From the NCBI GenBank assembly GCA_018287875.1, contig JAGVVL010000013.1:2914001-2978000 (forward strand): a stretch of 64,000 bases of DNA, read 5' to 3'. A model generated the notes under the pieces. That model did no database searches, was not told the origin of the DNA, and saw only the letters and a program-made list of their open reading frames with translations. Position 1 is the stretch's first letter, and every line of letters begins with the position of its first letter. Position numbers and translations under genes: made by a program. This DNA is from Nigrospora sphaerica (Eukaryota > Ascomycota > Sordariomycetes > Amphisphaeriales > Apiosporaceae). This document shows positions 39,447 to 51,919 of the stretch, in pieces.

Positions 39447-40181
39447 ATGGCATCAGATCTAACAACACCGGGGGCCGGCCGTGAAGGGATGGCGCAGCAG
39501 AAGCGCAAGCGCGTTGACGAGGTTCCATCCGCGGGTGCTGGCGACGACTCTGCGAACAAACGGGTGCGACTCGCCTTCGACCTCCACATGACCTCAGACG
39601 AGGATAAGCGAGCGCTTGACTTGGTCAATTCCCGATGCGATGTTCAGATCCACTCCGTCATCTCGTCCTCCAAGATCCAGAAGAAAGTCGGCTCGGCCCT
39701 GCGACATCTTACCATGACCGCCGCTGCCGCAAAACCGCGAGTCTCCGTCCTTCGTGCCAAAGCCGCCGACGCCGGGAAGTTAATCAGCATAGCCGAGATT
39801 GCGAAGCGAGAACTGGCCCAAAAGCATTCGAACGACGAGCACGCCGGCAGGTGGTTCCAGTACATCGGCCTTGGCGAGGAGGTGAAGGAGGTCCCGCGTG
39901 ATGTCAAGGGCAGGACGATTGTCGAGGACACCATTCTTGGAGCCCGGAGCACGAAGGCGGTCGCGGACAAGACAAAGGAAGCACAGGCCGAGGCGGAAGA
40001 CGAAGAAGACGATGGAGCTTTCGAACACATGAAGACGCCGTTCGAGAGGGCCATCGAGGGACGCCCCCGAAAGCGCGCCGTGCCGATGATGAGCCTATTT
40101 TTATCACGAGTACCCATCGCGGAACTGAGCAAACTGTACGGCGAGCAATCCAGTTCCGAAACCACCGATGGAAAGACATGA
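39447..40181 (+). CDS. Alba-like DNA/RNA-binding domain protein (Rpp25/Pop6-type)
   Basis: Single exon, 244 aa. The ATG at 39447 is the first ATG in this frame; the open frame upstream starts only with TTG. The N-terminus is basic with KRKR and NKRVR stretches suggesting nuclear targeting. The Alba domain spans ~64-150: an SSSKIQKKVGSALRHLT block, a VSVLRAKAADAGKLISIAEI core, and WFQYIGL. The KLISIAEIAKR element is the most diagnostic match. After it comes an Ala/Glu/Asp-rich segment and a basic region (RPRKRAVPMMSLFLS). Family members bind RNA in RNase P/MRP (Rpp20/Rpp25, Pop6/Pop7) or act as general Alba proteins; which applies here is not resolved. Confidence 0.85.
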   Translation: MASDLTTPGAGREGMAQQKRKRVDEVPSAGAGDDSANKRVRLAFDLHMTSDEDKRALDLVNSRCDVQIHSVISSSKIQKKVGSALRHLTMTAAAAKPRVSVLRAKAADAGKLISIAEIAKRELAQKHSNDEHAGRWFQYIGLGEEVKEVPRDVKGRTIVEDTILGARSTKAVADKTKEAQAEAEDEEDDGAFEHMKTPFERAIEGRPRKRAVPMMSLFLSRVPIAELSKLYGEQSSSETTDGKT

Positions 40182-41195
40182 CGCGCCGGTCTGGCAAGTT
40201 ACACAATGGCCCAGGCGGCCCAAACCGCCAGAGACGGCCCGGACGACTTCAGACAGCATGGCTTCAAATCCTCATCATTGAGGCGGATGTGATTGGGCGG
40301 GTCCCGGAACTTCTATCTTGCAGCTACTGGACGTCCACTGTGCATGATTCAGGGAGAGCATGCTATCGTGGAAAGGCCCGCGGACAGCGATAGGGAGCGG
40401 GTGCTAACTGGCGATCTCGACGCGAATGTTTGCATTTCTTGCCGCTTCGGTTTGCTTCCCAAAGACGAAAGCCGGGCTCTGCATTCCGCCACTGCTCGAT
40501 GCCGACAGGGAATAGGGGATGACTGCTCTCGGTATACCACCGTCATCCATGTGTGTGAGGACTGTTGATGTGGATGATCCTCATGATAGCCAAGTTCTTA
40601 AGCATCTCCAAACGGCTGACGCCCAAGATGTTAGTGCATGGCGTTTCAGAGTCGGGCCTACGCGTTGGTATATGGATTGGTGCGAACGCTTGGTTAGCTG
40701 CAGACGAGACATCCTTGATAGAGTTATCGTACGTTTGTAAGTGTTGGCGTGCTCTATATTGTACGGGTAGACATCTCACGAGGGAGGTAGCTGCTGCTCA
40801 GAGAAAGTTCTGAATGGCATCCATGGAGCAAAGAGACGGCCATCAAATCCTACGCAGCGGGCAAAAGAAATACCGTTTCAACTCTATTGCAATCCTACTG
40901 CGAGCCATATCAACACCGTTCCATGCTATGTGCTCTTGGAGTTTCTCCCAGTTACCCCCCTTCTGCCTCACGCTCACACCCGCCTCCCGTCCCGCCCCGT
41001 CCCGTCCACCAAAGATAAAAAATAGTAAATAAAAACACATATGTACAGGTGTTGGATCTCCTCCCCCCCGGATTGTTGCAACTTAGCAGCTCTGGCCGTC
41101 ATCGGTAGACTCTGCGGTCGCCTCGGCAGTTTTTTTGGTCCTCGTGAAAGGCAGCTGTCTGATACATATCGCACCGTAGTAGCCACCAGTTCGTC
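40182..41195. other. Convergent intergenic region
   Basis: 3' UTRs of the Alba-like gene (+) and VTC1 (-). No other feature is supported. Confidence 0.55.
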
Positions 41196-41688
41196 TTAGT
41201 GTTTCTCGCCGCGGTTGGAGTAGGTAATGCGCAGGACGAAGTTGACAATGACGGCCAGCAGCAGGACTATGGCCAGCAGCGTCGGGCCATAACGATCGTC
41301 AAAGCCGGCCTGCCCTTTTCTACGTATGGAGTTTGCGCGCCAATGGTATGTGACCAGCGCATATATCATGGTGAGCATGGCCACGCCCGTGAAGAGGAAG
41401 GCCGAGATGAAGGCGGGACGGTCACCAAAGTTCAGCATGCCGATGGCCAGGGCGCCGAGGATGACGGTGAAGTTGAGCCATGACAGGAAGGTTCGCTCGT
41501 TGGCGAAGAAGACCTTGGGCTCGACGCGGGTCGGCAACGCGATGCGCTTGCCTAAAGAAGCACAAAATCCCGTCAGTCCCCTGCCTCTACTGCTGCCACA
41601 GGAGCCCCGACCGCGGCCGGGCCTGGGCTCACCAGGTTGTGTTTGTTTACTTACCGGGCGCCGTTTGAAGCAGAGGCTGGCTAGACAT
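41196..41688 (-). CDS. VTC1: Vacuolar transporter chaperone 1 (VTC polyphosphate polymerase subunit, DUF202)
   Basis: Small membrane subunit of the VTC complex, which makes polyphosphate and translocates it into the vacuole. Exons (minus strand): 41688-41655 and 41551-41196; 129 aa. The 103-nt intron has donor GTAAGT, a CTGAC branch and acceptor TTTAG; splicing restores [20 protein letters not shown]. The DUF202 hallmark [15 protein letters not shown] at ~23-37 precedes three TM helices (~37-54, 58-79, 100-122), with a basic loop ([20 protein letters not shown]) between TM2 and TM3. Length and sequence match yeast Vtc1/fission yeast Nrf1 closely. It lacks the SPX and catalytic domains found in Vtc2-4, as expected. 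Confidence 0.96.
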
Positions 41689-43687
41689 TTTGAGTCGGAC
41701 GAGGTTGGCTCTGCGCGATGGCAAGGGAATGGAAAATGACGTCGGACCGGGACAGCACCACGTGTGACTTTGACCGTGTGCAACGATGAACTCGGACGTG
41801 GGCAGCCAACGGGGGACGGACAGAAGCCGAGAGTAAATACACGCGGAGGCGGAGGTTCAGCGGGAACGGGCGGCAGACAGTAAACCTCGCTGGCGGTTCA
41901 GGTTCAGGTTCAGGTTCGGGGCGAGTAAGGTGAGACGGAAGATACAGGCGTACGTGGGCAAGGTAGAGATGCGACAGACAAAAATCTGCTCCAAGAGCGA
42001 TGCTGAGACAAGTGGGTGGAATTCCTCTGCAGTCTTAGAGATGCGCCGGGCCGGAGTATGTAGTGGACTCGGCTTCCTACCTAACTCGTCCAGCAAAGTG
42101 CCAGATGACATAAAGAGGGAGCGAGCCAAGCAAATCAGAAGCTTCAATTGATGGAGCAACGAAAGCTGCAGGGCCGCCCTGTGTGACAGCGCGGGTCGTG
42201 AGTGGCTGGGCCTGAGGCCGTGGCCATCGTTTTTCGCTTCCTTGCGGCCGGGCGGGCGTTGGAAGGGAGCGGCGCCCCCACTGAGCCATCTGGACCACTG
42301 TCCACGGGCCCTCGCCCGGCTGGGCCCATCGCATATGGGTGGATATTATGCAGCAGCGATGGGCCGTCGGGATGGCCCTGGAGGCGCCTGATGGGCAGGC
42401 TGGCCCGGGGGGGAAACAGCCGCCTGAGGCGTGCACGTGGGCAACATCTGTGCTGTGACTGGCTCTCTTGGGGCATGAACGGACGGCAGTGCGCGGTCTC
42501 CTACAGGGCGGACAACCTGCCTCTCTTCTGGAGAGGGTATTCTAAAAGGGTATGACATGATCCCTGTTCACCTTATACCCGCTTACATAGTGGTGGCCAC
42601 TCTCCCTACACGCCATCCGACCTCTTACGAGGTATAAAACCTGTATCTCCGTCGTCCTCTGACTCTCTCACACAGACCACCTCCACAGGTCAAACTAACA
42701 AATAGCTCACCCAGTCGGGCGAGTTGTGGCCATGCAGGACACCCATCAACTCCGAGAAACTGGTGTCCAGATGCATGGCTACGTATAGTAGGTACTTACC
42801 TTCCCTGGCTGTTGTGCTCCTGTCGAGCCGTCTCGACTCCATATGCAGGGCTGCAGGGCGGCCGGCTAGCCGCACCAAGAATGGAAGCGCAAGCCAGTAG
42901 ACCGTTAGCGAGGCACTTGATTGGGCCATCATTAGACAGAGTTCGAGCTGCCAAAGACTGAACAAGAAAAGGAAGGCAAGTCGTAGGTACTCCCCTCTCA
43001 CTCTCTCTTCCTGGCCCATTCGGCATACCCGATCGGCGCACATCTCTCTTATCTGTCTCGATCCCCGTCAAGTTGAGGTAAGGACAAACTGTCATACCAG
43101 CCATTCCCGCCCGTCTCCGTGATGGATGACAGGTTCTTCGTACGCCACTCCCTCCGTTATCCCCTCGCCCGTCCGGTCTGTCATTGGCGACGGGCGGCGG
43201 CGACCTGCGTCTCTCTCACGTGCGCTCGCTGGCGGGATCAATGCGGATGAGGATGGTGGAGGGCCCGAGCTTCCCCCTAGGTTTAAAGGTACGGAGTACC
43301 CCAGGTACGTAAGTACATAAGTATGTAAATACGTATATCTTACATAAGTCGGCATCTAAGTCAGCACTTACCCTAATGTACAGGATCCGGCAGGCCGTCG
43401 GGCGGGGAGACAACAGGTGCTGGCAAGCGACGGGCGGGAGAGCGAGTACGGAGGGGGAAAACTGGGGCAGGCGCCCTTGGCGAGGCGTCGATGGGTGGTA
43501 GGAAAGCGATTGATCCAACATGACGAGGCTGTCGCGATTCCATCCATCCCCGTCCAATTTTCCACGCCCGTACAACAAGTCCATACATACAGCTCATCCA
43601 GCCAGCCCACCGCCTCGCCTCGCAACCACCCGATTGTATCCTGGATTCGCTGGCTGTCAAACCCGCCCGCCCGCAGTTCCCGTCGTC
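41689..43687. other. 2-kb divergent promoter region
   Basis: It lies between the 5' ends of VTC1 (-) and the dynein light chain gene (+). A GTAC/GTAA-rich stretch occurs at ~43288-43345. Short ORFs are unsupported. Confidence 0.5.
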
Positions 43688-44439
43688 ATGGCCTCGCAGA
43701 CCACCAACGTATGCCCGCCGCCTCCCTCCCGTCCGCCGCCCCTCCACTGACAGCCATGATGCATCGCAGCCGCCCGTGAGCACCACCCGTCTCAGGCAGA
43801 TCGCCACCGATGTATGTCACGCTCGCTGCCCCGCACCATTGCGGACTGTCTGCTGACTGCGTTTGCTGCGTGTTCCAGGCCTGCCAAAGTGCTGTCGGCA
43901 GCACCGAGTTCTACGAGCACAACAAGGTCGAGGGTTGGAACTCGGCCATTATCGTATGTCCAACCGCTTTCCAGCTCTGTTGTGTCCGCACGTGGCCGCC
44001 TTTGCGCGCCTCCTCTGTGCCCCCGGGCTGCCATCCGGCCTACAAGACGGGCGCTTCCCGCTGACCCCTAGCTCTTGCTCGCCTGTAGAACTCGATTTTG
44101 AAGGCCCTCATCTCCGAGGCCACCCCCACAGGCTCTCAGGGGCCCGCCCACAAATTCATCGTCAACAGCACCATTGTCCAGCACCTCGTTCCCACGTCGG
44201 CCCTGAACAAGGCCAAGGGAGGCAGCGATACCAAATCCGAGGAGCCACGCATCAGTACCAGTGACGGCGGCAGCGCGACCGCTACCGATGGCAAGCCCCA
44301 CGTAGGCCGCCGCGGCATGCACTCGGCCACTCAGGCTTTCTGGAACGAGAAGACCGACGGCATGTGGAGCTTCAAGTACGACGGCGGCGAGGGCAAGGGC
44401 ATGGACGTTGTCATCAGCGTCATCTGGGTTGCCGTGTAA
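43688..44439 (+). CDS. Tctex-1-type dynein light chain
   Basis: Light chain of cytoplasmic dynein that binds the intermediate chain and cargo. Exons: 43688-43708, 43770-43811, 43879-43953, 44089-44439; 162 aa. All three introns are phase 0 with GTATGC, GTATGT, GTATGT donors, and intron 3 has a GCTGAC branch. The N-terminal helix region (to ~46) includes VEGWNSAII, then NSILKALISEA, then the core strand HKFIVNSTIVQ and the C-terminal strands MWSFKYD and DVVISVIWVAV. Between the strands a ~45-residue Ser/Thr/Lys/Gly-rich loop (KGGSDTKSEEP to HVGRRGM) is longer than in animal DYNLT1 (113 aa). Fission yeast Dlc1 is the likely ortholog. Confidence 0.9.
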
Positions 44440-47400
44440 GGACGGCCGGCACTTCTCACTCGACGTTACCCTCAGGTCCTCGCGGCGACCCGACATTCGC
44501 CTCAGTACCGGCCTTGCTTATAGCAGGGAAACTTCGGTCCTCGCCAGAAGCGGCAGCGTGCTGAGGGATGCACCCCCGAAAGCGTCCCACCGGATCATGC
44601 GAACAACCTCTGGCAATCTGATCATCGTAAGCTGTTGCTGTGCGTGTATTTGTGCGAACTAATAAGCAAAGAACGCAATAATGACAGCCGACTTCAAGAG
44701 CCGCGCGGGTTGCGACGCCCTCTTCCAGGTGAGAGGGGGGAACAGAGGGCCAGCTGACACGGTCACTATGGCGCCAATGGACGGGAAGCACCCGATTTTG
44801 GTATGGCATATTCCACTCCTTCGGGGCAGGACATGGGCACATTGTGGGCGGTGGGAATGCTCACGGCCACGGTCAAAGTTTTGCGTGTACATATTTCGGA
44901 CCCAGATACTGCAGCGTCTTGGTTCCTTGGTTAATATACTGTTCTTATTGTCATTGTCGTCAAGATCGTCCGCTCCGTTAGCCTACAAGAAGCCGACGCA
45001 GGCCAACTAAACACAGTGCCCCGCGGGGTGTAGGGGTATCCAGCTCAATGATTCCCTTTGTGTGATCGTTTCGTTTCGCGTGCCTCCTCATACTAGAATT
45101 TGGTGACCAGAACATGGTCACTCGTATCAGGTTGTTTTTGTACACACTTGGGCATCAGCTCAACAATTATGTCACCCACGACTGCCGTGCCTCATCCAGC
45201 TTCGGGGCTGGAAGCGGCTAACATGACAAGGTATTGAACCACTGGATGTTTGTCTTGATTGTAGTTCCAATATCACATTGGCTGTGGCGGTGGGTCATCG
45301 TATTTTAATACCAAACTGACCTGCCGCTCTATCTTTTATGCCATCTATCCCCTCTTTAACTACACGGTTTTTTACTTACCGGAAATCGCATTATACCTTT
45401 GCAAGTCGAAGTTTACATCACCGCCCAACCGATTCCAGGACGACATCGGTCTGCTTAGATGAAGGTGTTATGCTGACGGGAAGCACGTATACTCTCCTCT
45501 CTGGCCTTCCCGCTCCCCGCCGCGGAGAATTGAAGGACACAGGACCGGTAACTTGTCTTTATACTTGTTGAGATTCGTTCCGTAGTTCATTTCGGCGGCT
45601 TGTCCGTGGCTACGCCCATGGGGGCTGACTCTAAGGATCCTTCCTCCCAAGCCTGGTTCCTTAGGGAAATGCCCATCGGTCGTGATAAATCGGGTAGCAA
45701 CGGCACTGGTGGTTCGGGTGGCCTTCGTATGTACCAGCCAGAATCTTCCGAACATTATGCACATACAAACTGGAGGTACGATAGATCATCTTATTGCTGA
45801 CTAGCTTAGCAGCCTTGTTGCCAGTGTGTACTGGGAGGCTGGATGATCGAGAAACTGGGAGGCCTGGATATTCAGAGTCGTGTTGAAGGGTAGACGTCAA
45901 ATGGGAAACCGCCTCTTCGCCCCCTGTGGACGACTTGTTAAGAAATAGAAACCCAGTACGCTTCCGTAGGTAGACAATGGACTTTTTACAATACCTACGG
46001 CCAGCATACTTTGCTTTGTCCTGTGATAACTAATCCAAAGCGAAGAAGAAGAACAACGTTCCAAGGTAGGGCCGATACGTGATGGTGTTCCAGACGAGTC
46101 AACGACAATAGGGCAGCTGCCTGGTGGGTTGCTAAGGTCAAGCATACGCTATCCGGACGTGCCAAGCGCAACTTATCCGCAAGACGGATGTGATACTGTA
46201 GAAGGGGAACTTAGTGTACCTAATGGCGACGCCTTGATGCCACAGCGAATAGTTGATCATGCGCAAGTCGTTGCCGCTGGGAGGACGTTTCCTGTTCCTA
46301 GACAGGGCGGTGAGCGATTCATAAGGAATCTCCCTAATTGAGTCATGAGAGGAGGACCAGCCGCGTCGGCATACGTCTTGGGGCAACGGCCCATAACTGC
46401 GGTAGCCCAGGGTTTCTTTCTAAGTAGGGAAGAGGATTCGGAGAGCCCCTCGCCAGGCACGCGACACTGGGCTCTCTCTAATGCAGCCCGCCTGCGAGCC
46501 GTCGTCACCGGAGTCAAGGGCCGATGGGGGAAAACCCTCTCTTCTGGACCGGCTAGGCGTGGCAGCCGCATGGTGGTGGTGGGGGGGTGTGCAGTGACAT
46601 GTAAACGATACATGGACCATCAGTCCCTGCGTCTGCTGATAGCGGACCACATTACGACCAACACCCCTCGCCAGCTGGGCGGAGGAGGATGAGGAGGACG
46701 AGGGTAACGAGGCTGCCAGTATTGCCTTCATTGCGTGTTTGACCAGTCTGGTACCTACCTGTTTCCGACTGTCGGGGCATCCCAGCCTGCTGACGCTGCC
46801 ACGCTCCTTTCCCCATCATGGTAGTGTGTCAGTTTTGATCCCTACCACCACTGCCTTTCCTCTTGGTTGGTGCCTCGCGCCTCGTCCGCCGAACCGAGCA
46901 AGCCCTTGTCTGCTCGCCACCGGCTTTGCGCTTAGAGCAACCGAGAGATGGACGCTGGTTTCAGCTGCAACCGCTACCTGCAACTTGATGGCGATCGCCG
47001 GCGCGGGCTGAAGCCGATAAGAAACCCAGCCATGGATGCTATCGCGCGGCCGTTCAGGTTTCCCCCTGGTCTGTCTCTCGCCTGCCAACTCAACAGCAGA
47101 TCGGATCTGTCGATACGCAGGATTGGGAACGCGCATGACGGAGACGCCCGACGGTTATTGGCCAAGCTGACGTGGGAGTCGGGGACGTCCCCACGACGAT
47201 AGACCCGCCGCCTGTTGATCCCATCCCCTCCAAGCATCTGGTATTTCTCGGGGTTGGGCTGTTTGCCCGGCTGCACAGTGTTAATCCGTCCCGAGCACCC
47301 TAGGGCCGCCTGCAGTCCATGGCGAGATTCGTCTTGCGTACTAGCTAGCTTTTGCCGCCGGTGAGGCCGGGCTTGGTGAGTGCGCCCAGCGAGGGAAGTA

Positions 47401-49091
47401 TGCCACGGCTCACGTGGCGCCTATCGGCGCGAGACGGGATGCTCTTCGTTTCCGGGAGATCGCCCGTCTAGGTGTCGCGCAGGAGCATGCCGAAATGGCC
47501 ACGCTTCAACACCCCCCCAAAGGAAGCAAGCAGCAAGAAGCAACCGGATAACGGCCGGCGCCTAAATGCATCTCAGGGGCGGTGTCCGACTGTAACTCTG
47601 CTCCGACTGGGCGTAGCCGCCGTAGGTGTATGGGTGCCTGTGAGTGATTGGCCCCATCGGCATGGCGGTATCGCTGGCGATCCTATTCTGGACTCACGAA
47701 CCCAGACTGACGGTAGCAACGCCTAACTCAACCCGCGGCACCCGCATCACGAGACAGGTGCCGCATAAAAAAACATGCCATGCATGTCTCTACCTGTGAG
47801 GCTGGGAGAGGGCCGTCTGGGGCTACTGGGGCTACTGGGGCATCGGCGAGCAGCGAGACGGACCGGCTTGATGCTGGGGCTACCGTCGTGCCGTCTGCCT
47901 ATCGCGCTCCGCAGTGCCGTCTTCGCTGTGTCGGTCTTCGCCGGCCAGAGCCGAGCCGTGTCTGTTGTGTATACCACCTATGCTCGTGCTGAGGCCCCGG
48001 TCGAAGCCAGTCTTCGCCGATGACGAGGCACTGTATACCTATCCTTCGCCCCGGCCGTACACACTTGCCGTATACGGACGCTGGGAAGCAACCAAGCGGG
48101 TCATTCGGTCACAGTTGGACTCGCCTCGAGGAAAACACTGGGGCCCTGGCGAAAAAAATGCAACCTCTGCATCGTGAGCGGGCGGCGCCAAGCGCTCTCG
48201 CCTCTTTTCCCCGTCACCCGTCCACCCGTCCGAGCCCGCCCCAGCCCGTCCAGCCCGTTCCCCAGGGCGTCGTGGTTGCTTTGCGACGACGGGCGACTGG
48301 GACCTTCCGGAACCCCAGCCATGCCAGGCCGTGCCTGCTGAGTGCCCGTATTGGGCAATGGGCAAGGAGACCTTTCGACCCGGCCACACCCGCCTGGGCC
48401 TGACTGGCTCACTGGCCCAGGGCGGCTCAGGGAAGCCCCGGGTCACGCCACCGCTTCGAGCGAAAGCGACGGCTCCCTTTCACGATTTCTCCAGATTCCG
48501 GACCTGTTCGCCGTTCGGGGTATTCTTGAAATGGGCAGAAGTGGGTAATGCCGTCTCCACCATGTCGTAGGTAGCGGCTGTGCGATCTGCCCCGACAGGA
48601 TGGACCCTGGACCGTCCTCGTGCCTCATAATAAGAACGCAATGCCTCCCCGCGATGATGTCTCCATGATCTTCCTGCCCTAGACTGTATAGACCCAAGCA
48701 ACCGAGTGACCCCAGCACCCCTACACACCGCTGCCTGCCTGCGTTGAGACGCAAGAACGCACCACCACCGCCGCCGCCGCCTACCAACAGACCACCCAGC
48801 CCGTGGATCACGACACTACTCGTACGGCGCCCACCCCTTTCTTAGTGGCATTAGCTTCGGAACCAGACCACCCTTTGGCCAGCGTCCGGGCTCCTGCCAT
48901 CTCACGGGCCCCCTCCATCTATAAGATAAAGCCTCCCCCAAGACCGCCGTCGTCCCGGGCACGCCTGCTGGACGCTGGGTTTTCCGCGCCACCCAGCAGA
49001 AGAAACACGACCACGCCGAGAGCCCTACCGACCCGGTTCTGTGGGATCCGTCTAAGAGACAAGCGCCAGGGATTCATCGATACCCGGCATC
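44440..49091. other. 4.6-kb intergenic region
   Basis: From ~45000 to 46350 the base composition is more AT-rich than the surroundings, but no transposase, reverse transcriptase or RIP-type decayed ORF is recognisable. A nonanucleotide repeat (GGGGCTACT-like, ~47818-47842) occurs. The last ~900 nt are C-rich and probably contain the F-box gene leader; an open frame from 48803 overlaps that start but has no motif. Confidence 0.5.
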
Positions 49092-50075
49092 ATGGTTGAG
49101 GTTCTGCGAGCCCCCGGTCACAGCATGGACGTGATGGGCTTGACTAGCCGTCTGTCTGACGTCAAGCTGGCGCCCATCCACGAGACTGCCGTGCTGGAGA
49201 GCCAGGGAAAGCAGGACGAACAGGAACGAGCGGTCCAGAAAGGACCCCTGGTTCGCGCGCCGCGGCGAGCCTACTCGTCCAACGAATACAGGCTGCCTAC
49301 TACGCCCGCCACTCCGCGAGGCCACGCAGACCCCCGACCTGCCATCACGCCGGCGCCGCTGCGGCCGTCGGAGCAACACGACTCCTACTTCCTGGCCGCG
49401 CCGTCGACGCCCGCGCGCACCCCTTCGCCCGCAACCCCCGGCGGGCTTCCTTCGTCATCGCCAGCCCCGGTGGCGTATTCGACGCAGCCGCCTAAGGCGC
49501 TCATGGCCCGGCCGCTTCTGCCAGGCCCGCAGCGGTCGTACTCGGTCATGGACTACGAGCCGGTGCCCATTATCCAGCGGCCGGGCGAGAAGCTCCAACT
49601 CATCCACCTCGCGCCGGAGCTCCACTATGCCATTTTCGACTTTCTCGATCCCATCGACAGCACGTGCCTCGGCCTGACGTCCAAGCACTTCTACTCGATC
49701 CACTGGCGCATGCACGGCACCGTGCCGCTGGCGGCGCGCCGCGAGGGGCCCAACGACATGGAGTGGGCGTGGCGGGCCGCCGGGCCTCTGCTCGCCGGGC
49801 CCGCGTCGCCGGCCCCGGCCCCGGCCCCGGCCCCGGCCAAGAAGCTGGCGCCGCGCGGCCAGGTCTACTGCCGGAAGTGCGGCATCTCGCGCTGCGAGCT
49901 GCACAAGCACATCAAGGAGTGGGTGCCCGAGGGCATGGAGTACTGCGAGGTGTCGCAGAAGTTTGGCCGCCCGGCCCCCGAGGGCGCCCGGAAGACGTGC
50001 TACCGCAGCTCGCCGCGGCACCCCCACCGCTGCGGACGGCACACGCGGCAGCAGCGGGCCGTGAGGCTGGTCTAG
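49092..50075 (+). CDS. F-box domain protein with C-terminal Cys/His cluster
   Basis: Single exon, 327 aa, ATG start. The N-terminal ~160 residues are disordered and rich in Pro, Ser and Thr. An F-box-like motif lies at ~169-200 (LIHLAPELHYAIFDFLDP, then CLGLTSKHFY), the usual form in filamentous fungi, where it would bind Skp1 in SCF ligases. A Pro-Ala repeat follows (~240-249, from CCGGCC repeats near 49814-49840). The C-terminus (~258-318) has spaced Cys and His (YCRKCG, RCELHKH, EYC, KTC, HRCGRH) that could bind zinc and recognise substrate. No other substrate domain (WD40, LRR) is present. The F-box call is good; the zinc idea is inferred. Confidence 0.75.
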   Translation: MVEVLRAPGHSMDVMGLTSRLSDVKLAPIHETAVLESQGKQDEQERAVQKGPLVRAPRRAYSSNEYRLPTTPATPRGHADPRPAITPAPLRPSEQHDSYFLAAPSTPARTPSPATPGGLPSSSPAPVAYSTQPPKALMARPLLPGPQRSYSVMDYEPVPIIQRPGEKLQLIHLAPELHYAIFDFLDPIDSTCLGLTSKHFYSIHWRMHGTVPLAARREGPNDMEWAWRAAGPLLAGPASPAPAPAPAPAKKLAPRGQVYCRKCGISRCELHKHIKEWVPEGMEYCEVSQKFGRPAPEGARKTCYRSSPRHPHRCGRHTRQQRAVRLV

Positions 50076-51856
50076 GGGAATAAGGACCGGATTGGCCGGC
50101 GACGGCGCCGACGGTAAACAAAGGGGAGACGTGCGGCGCTTGGACTTTGGAGCGTTAAAGGACGGGAGACTTCAATCAGACCTGGGGACCACGGAGTTTT
50201 TGTAGGCGTTTGGGAAGCCGGAGCACCCCTGGTACCGGGTGTGGCCGGGGAAAGAGTTACTGAGCATGACTTCACGATATCCGCTGCATAGGCACATGCA
50301 CCAAGACCTAGACAGACCCAGGACGGGAAGCGGATGACGCCACCGTGCCCGTCTTGACAGATCTTAGACCCTAGAATTCACGGCATATTTTTTAAGGTAC
50401 CTCGACGGCCTTCATCCCGGTGCAGCTGGGACGCATTCTGTTGCCGCCGTGGGAACCCGGCGTCTCCGTCCCGCTAGTCGGTGGCATCTCTTCGCCGGAC
50501 ATGCATTTTCTTTGATGCCCAGATGGGATGGCGACGAGTACTGGTGCCATCCCCGACACGCAGTCACAAACGAGCAAAGGACTCGATGGTGTGCATAAGG
50601 TGCTGCGCGGCATGTCAAGATTGCATGCCCGCCATTCATAACTGTCTCGGGTGCCAGCCCATCAAACGGAACCTTGTCTGGCGAAACCAATGACGCCACT
50701 TGTCGGTGGCGATTGCGGCAACGGTCGCGTGCAATTTTGATTGACAGGGGCTTGGCATAAAAAAAAGACCCTTCATAATGCAATCTTAATACCATCTTCG
50801 CGTACGCGCGCGTCCACGTGCGTGCTCTTTTTTACGCGATAGCCCCCTTTCAATGCCCCCGTACCCTACAGGGAGGGTTCCAGCTCTCTGCCTGCCCAGG
50901 GGAAGTTGGTTACGCACGTCTACCGGGAGGCCGTCTGGCTTCCTCTAGCTAAGGTTCCTGGCTTCCAACGCTCCACGGGGAAAGGAGAGGACTTCGCGCG
51001 AACAGGAGGCGGTTGTTTGTGTAAGCACCCCAGGTATAAATAGCCCTGTGTAATGGACCTCGTACATAAGACGCACGAGAAGTAACCATCGAGCGCTAGT
51101 GGGTTTGCGTGCACGATAATAATGATAACCAGAACACCTACCTCGACAAACGGTCAGTCCCATCTTTCGCAAAGCCCCCCGCTCGCAGTTGGACCCGTTA
51201 GCCCATCCCACGGCCCATCCGTGGGCCCCATCGCCGGCGACGCTCCACCGGCATAGACAGGATAGAAACAGCCCTGCCCGTGGCATCGACGAGACTGGAA
51301 GATTCCGCCAGGGCCGCCGACGCAGCGCCCGTGACATCTTCATTGGTCCGATAGGAGGGACAGGCGGCGCGCGCCCACGACCCCACGTCATTACGAGAGT
51401 CCTGTGCACCGCACGCGCTTGCTGCTGTCCGACGGCGGTCTGATGATTCCTGCAGCCGGGCGAGAGCAGAGAGAGGGGGGGGGGAAGGGGGAGAGTGTGT
51501 GCGTGTCCATGTGAGGGAGATAGTGAAAGCATCAACGATTTCCGAGAAGCCCCTTCGTCTCTCGGGGCGTGAGCATGTTGAGCCGAGGACGTGGGTGTTG
51601 GCGCACGCAGAGATCGGTTGAGAGCTCGAGGGCATTGTGGTGCGCAGCCATCGGAACTTTAATCCCTGGCAGTTCGCTTTCCCGGTATCTGCAGAGCCTG
51701 AAAAGCAACACAGACCGAAGGCCAGATATCGATCCCGCCATTGGGGCCAGACGCTGCCGGGCTCGGGATTCCCTGGGCACGACGGCTGGTTCTTACTGCG
51801 CTGCTACCGAGAACGGACAACCTTGGAGCCTTGGCCAAGGTGTGCGTGTCTGCCCG

Positions 51857-51906
<50 letters not shown>

Positions 51907-51919
51907 CTCTCTCGCTCTC
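51857..51919. repeat. (CT)n microsatellite
   Basis: About 24 near-perfect CT units, then an imperfect CTCG-containing tail, ~600 nt upstream of the CCT coding start. Confidence 0.95.

Noticed and set aside
44440..46400. AT-richer stretch considered as a RIP-degraded transposon
   Set aside because: No recognisable transposase or reverse transcriptase remnant, terminal repeats or strong TA bias could be seen by eye.
48803..49099. 98-aa ORF just upstream of the F-box gene
   Set aside because: It overlaps the F-box start in another frame, is Pro/Arg-rich and is better explained as 5' leader.
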